From Flavobacterium nitrogenifigens (lineage in GTDB: Bacteria; Bacteroidota; Bacteroidia; Flavobacteriales; Flavobacteriaceae), in contig NZ_QJRI01000165.1 in NCBI RefSeq assembly GCF_003254565.1, positions 45,027-109,026 on the forward strand: DNA of 64,000 nucleotides, given 5' to 3'. The number at the start of each line of letters is the position of its first letter. Within the stretch, counting starts at the first letter, position 1. This document shows positions 62,720-64,000 of this stretch, one piece after another. The notes below the pieces were generated by a model. It saw only the letters and a list, made by a program, of their open reading frames with translations. It searched no databases and was not told where the DNA came from. The position numbers were made by a program, and so were the translations under genes.

Positions 62720-63955
62720 TTGAACTTAGAATATTTTATAGCCAAAAGACTTATTACTGCAAAAGATTATAAAAGCAGTATTTCGGCACCTATTATAAAA
62801 ATTGCTATTTCTGCAATAGCGATCGGAATTATTATGATGATAGTTTCTGTAGCAACTGGAATTGGTTTGCAGAAAAAAATTCGAGATAAGGTCTCTGCAT
62901 TCAATGGCCAAATTATAATTTCTAATTATGATAATAATAATTCAGAAGTTACCACAGTTCCAATTTCGAAAAAACAAGATTTTTACCCTAATTTTAAATC
63001 AGTTCCAGAAGTAAGCCATATTCAAGCAGTCGCAAGTAAAGCTGGAATTATAAGAACAGAAAACGCATTTGAAGGGATTGTATTTAAGGGAGTAGGGGCA
63101 GATTACGATTGGAACAATATTAAGGAGTACATCGTAGAAGGGAAACTGCCAGATTTTACAAAAGCATTAAATGAAGATGTTATTATTTCAAGGTTTCTAG
63201 CAGACCGTTTAAATTTGAAAGTCGGAGACGAATTCAATACCTTTTTTATAAAAGAAGAGCAAGGTAAACTTCCAAACAGTCGCCGTTTTAAAATCGCAGC
63301 TATATTTAATTCGGGATTTCAAGATTTTGATGCTACATACATTATAGGTGATATTCGCCACATACAAAGAATTAATAAATGGAGGGAAGATCAAATTGGA
63401 GCGTTTGAAATTTTTGTCAACGATTTTGACGAAATTAAAGCAGTTGGGAATAAAGTTTACGAATCAACTTCGTCTAATCTCGATACAAAAACCATTATAG
63501 AAAAATACAGCTACATTTTTGATTGGCTCCAGTTATTTGATTTTAATATTGTAATCATTTTAGGCATTATGATTATGGTTGCAACTATTAATATGATAGT
63601 TGCGCTCTTAGTTCTTATTCTAGAAAGAACCCAGATGATTGGAATTCTAAAATCGATGGGAGCAAATAACTGGTCGGTTCGTAAAATATTTTTGTATAAT
63701 GCCTTTTACTTAATTCTACGTGGATTGTTCTGGGGAAATCTAATCGGAATCTCAATTCTTTTAATTCAGCAGCAATTTGGAGTAATTCAGCTCAACCCTG
63801 AAAATTATTATGTTAATCAAGCTCCAGTTTATCTAAATTGGATTTATATACTCTTGTTGAATTTGCTTACTGTTACTGTTTGTTTCTTGGTATTGTTAAT
63901 CCCGTCTTATATAATAACCAAAATATCTCCAGTAAAAGCCATTCGTTTCGATTAG
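62720..63955 (+). CDS. FtsX/LolC-like ABC transporter permease
   Basis: A 411-residue inner-membrane protein with one N-terminal helix (PIIKIAISAIAIGIIMMIVS) and three C-terminal helices (FNIVIILGIMIMVATINMIVA, FYLILRGLFWGNLIGISIL, NWIYILLLNLLTVTVCFLVL) around a large periplasmic domain. That layout is the FtsX/MacB/LolC permease type. The periplasmic part contains VSHIQAVASKAGIIRTENAF and GRKL-like EGKLPDFTKALNEDVIIS. It starts at TTG (62720), with the hydrophobic helix correctly near the beginning; no partner ATPase is seen in the window. Lipoprotein transport (LolCE) is the likely role. Confidence 0.87.
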   Translation: MNLEYFIAKRLITAKDYKSSISAPIIKIAISAIAIGIIMMIVSVATGIGLQKKIRDKVSAFNGQIIISNYDNNNSEVTTVPISKKQDFYPNFKSVPEVSHIQAVASKAGIIRTENAFEGIVFKGVGADYDWNNIKEYIVEGKLPDFTKALNEDVIISRFLADRLNLKVGDEFNTFFIKEEQGKLPNSRRFKIAAIFNSGFQDFDATYIIGDIRHIQRINKWREDQIGAFEIFVNDFDEIKAVGNKVYESTSSNLDTKTIIEKYSYIFDWLQLFDFNIVIILGIMIMVATINMIVALLVLILERTQMIGILKSMGANNWSVRKIFLYNAFYLILRGLFWGNLIGISILLIQQQFGVIQLNPENYYVNQAPVYLNWIYILLLNLLTVTVCFLVLLIPSYIITKISPVKAIRFD

Positions 63956-63978
63956 ATAAAGAGATTTAGCATAAATAC

Positions 63979-64000
63979 AACCCGACAGGTTTTCAAAACC
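63979..64000 (+). repeat. CCCGACAGG hairpin, cut by right edge
   Basis: AACCCGACAGGTTTTCAAAA begins the fifth copy of the hairpin, 24 bases after the permease stop; its right arm lies beyond the window. Confidence 0.75.

Overview
The window is an AT-rich, gene-dense stretch of a Bacteroidota chromosome, almost certainly a Flavobacterium or close relative (Flavobacteriaceae). The evidence is the gene families (DUF3857/transglutaminase proteins, an ExbB-ExbD-ExbD-TonB cluster, DUF5808, DUF2007, DUF3109), the promoter style (TTTG and TAnnTTTG boxes instead of E. coli -35/-10), the lack of Shine-Dalgarno sequences, and many intergenic palindromic repeats. No rRNA, tRNA, CRISPR array, transposase or prophage gene was seen. 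This is core chromosome with repeat-rich spacers.

Layout. 1-3.3 kb: a large outer-membrane protein cut by the left edge and three small proteins, all on the minus strand. 3.4-7.1 kb: aspartate kinase, a GNAT acetyltransferase, fructose-1,6-bisphosphatase and a TerB-like protein. 7.2-10.7 kb: a HupE/UreJ-like membrane protein, dCMP deaminase, an S41 protease, an NTF2-like protein and a lipoprotein. 10.8-13.2 kb: a short FAD protein, a small membrane protein, MarC and DUF3109. 13.5-17.2 kb: class I ribonucleotide reductase (nrdB, nrdA). 17.5-21.9 kb: an aromatic amino acid operon (prephenate dehydratase, aminotransferase, prephenate dehydrogenase, DAHP synthase/chorismate mutase) behind a Phe/Tyr-rich leader peptide with a classical attenuator. 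22-25.5 kb: a VIT-domain surface protein that contains pieces of TonB and of a SusC-type plug. 25.6-27.5 kb: rsgA, a four-helix-bundle gene inside a perfect inverted repeat, and dtd. 27.5-33.8 kb: three DUF3857/transglutaminase proteins and a MazG-like protein. 33.9-38.2 kb: aroA, queA, kynU. 38.5-50.6 kb: a glycine-zipper lipoprotein, an unidentified 598-residue protein, an AsmA-like protein, penicillin acylase, two beta-lactamase-like serine hydrolases, an AraC regulator and a GNAT enzyme. 50.8-53.9 kb: kynurenine 3-monooxygenase and a HerA-like ATPase. 54.2-60 kb: a TonB energy-transduction operon with a PstS-like lipoprotein and a TPR protein. 60-64 kb: queE, a DinB/YfiT protein, a methyltransferase, a YkgJ-type cysteine-cluster protein and an FtsX-type permease.

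How genes fit together. The 17.7-21.9 kb operon plus aroA cover the entry, 5-enolpyruvylshikimate-3-phosphate, prephenate and Phe/Tyr branch steps of aromatic synthesis. kynU and kmo are two steps of tryptophan breakdown toward quinolinate/NAD. queE and queA both serve queuosine synthesis. The ExbB/ExbD/TonB operon would power TonB-dependent outer-membrane uptake.

The most notable observations are the Phe attenuator, the chimeric VIT-TonB-plug protein whose inserted segment is a rearranged near-copy of the tonB gene 32 kb away, the four-helix-bundle gene framed by 27-bp perfect inverted repeats that include its start and stop codons, and several families of dispersed or nested palindromes between genes.
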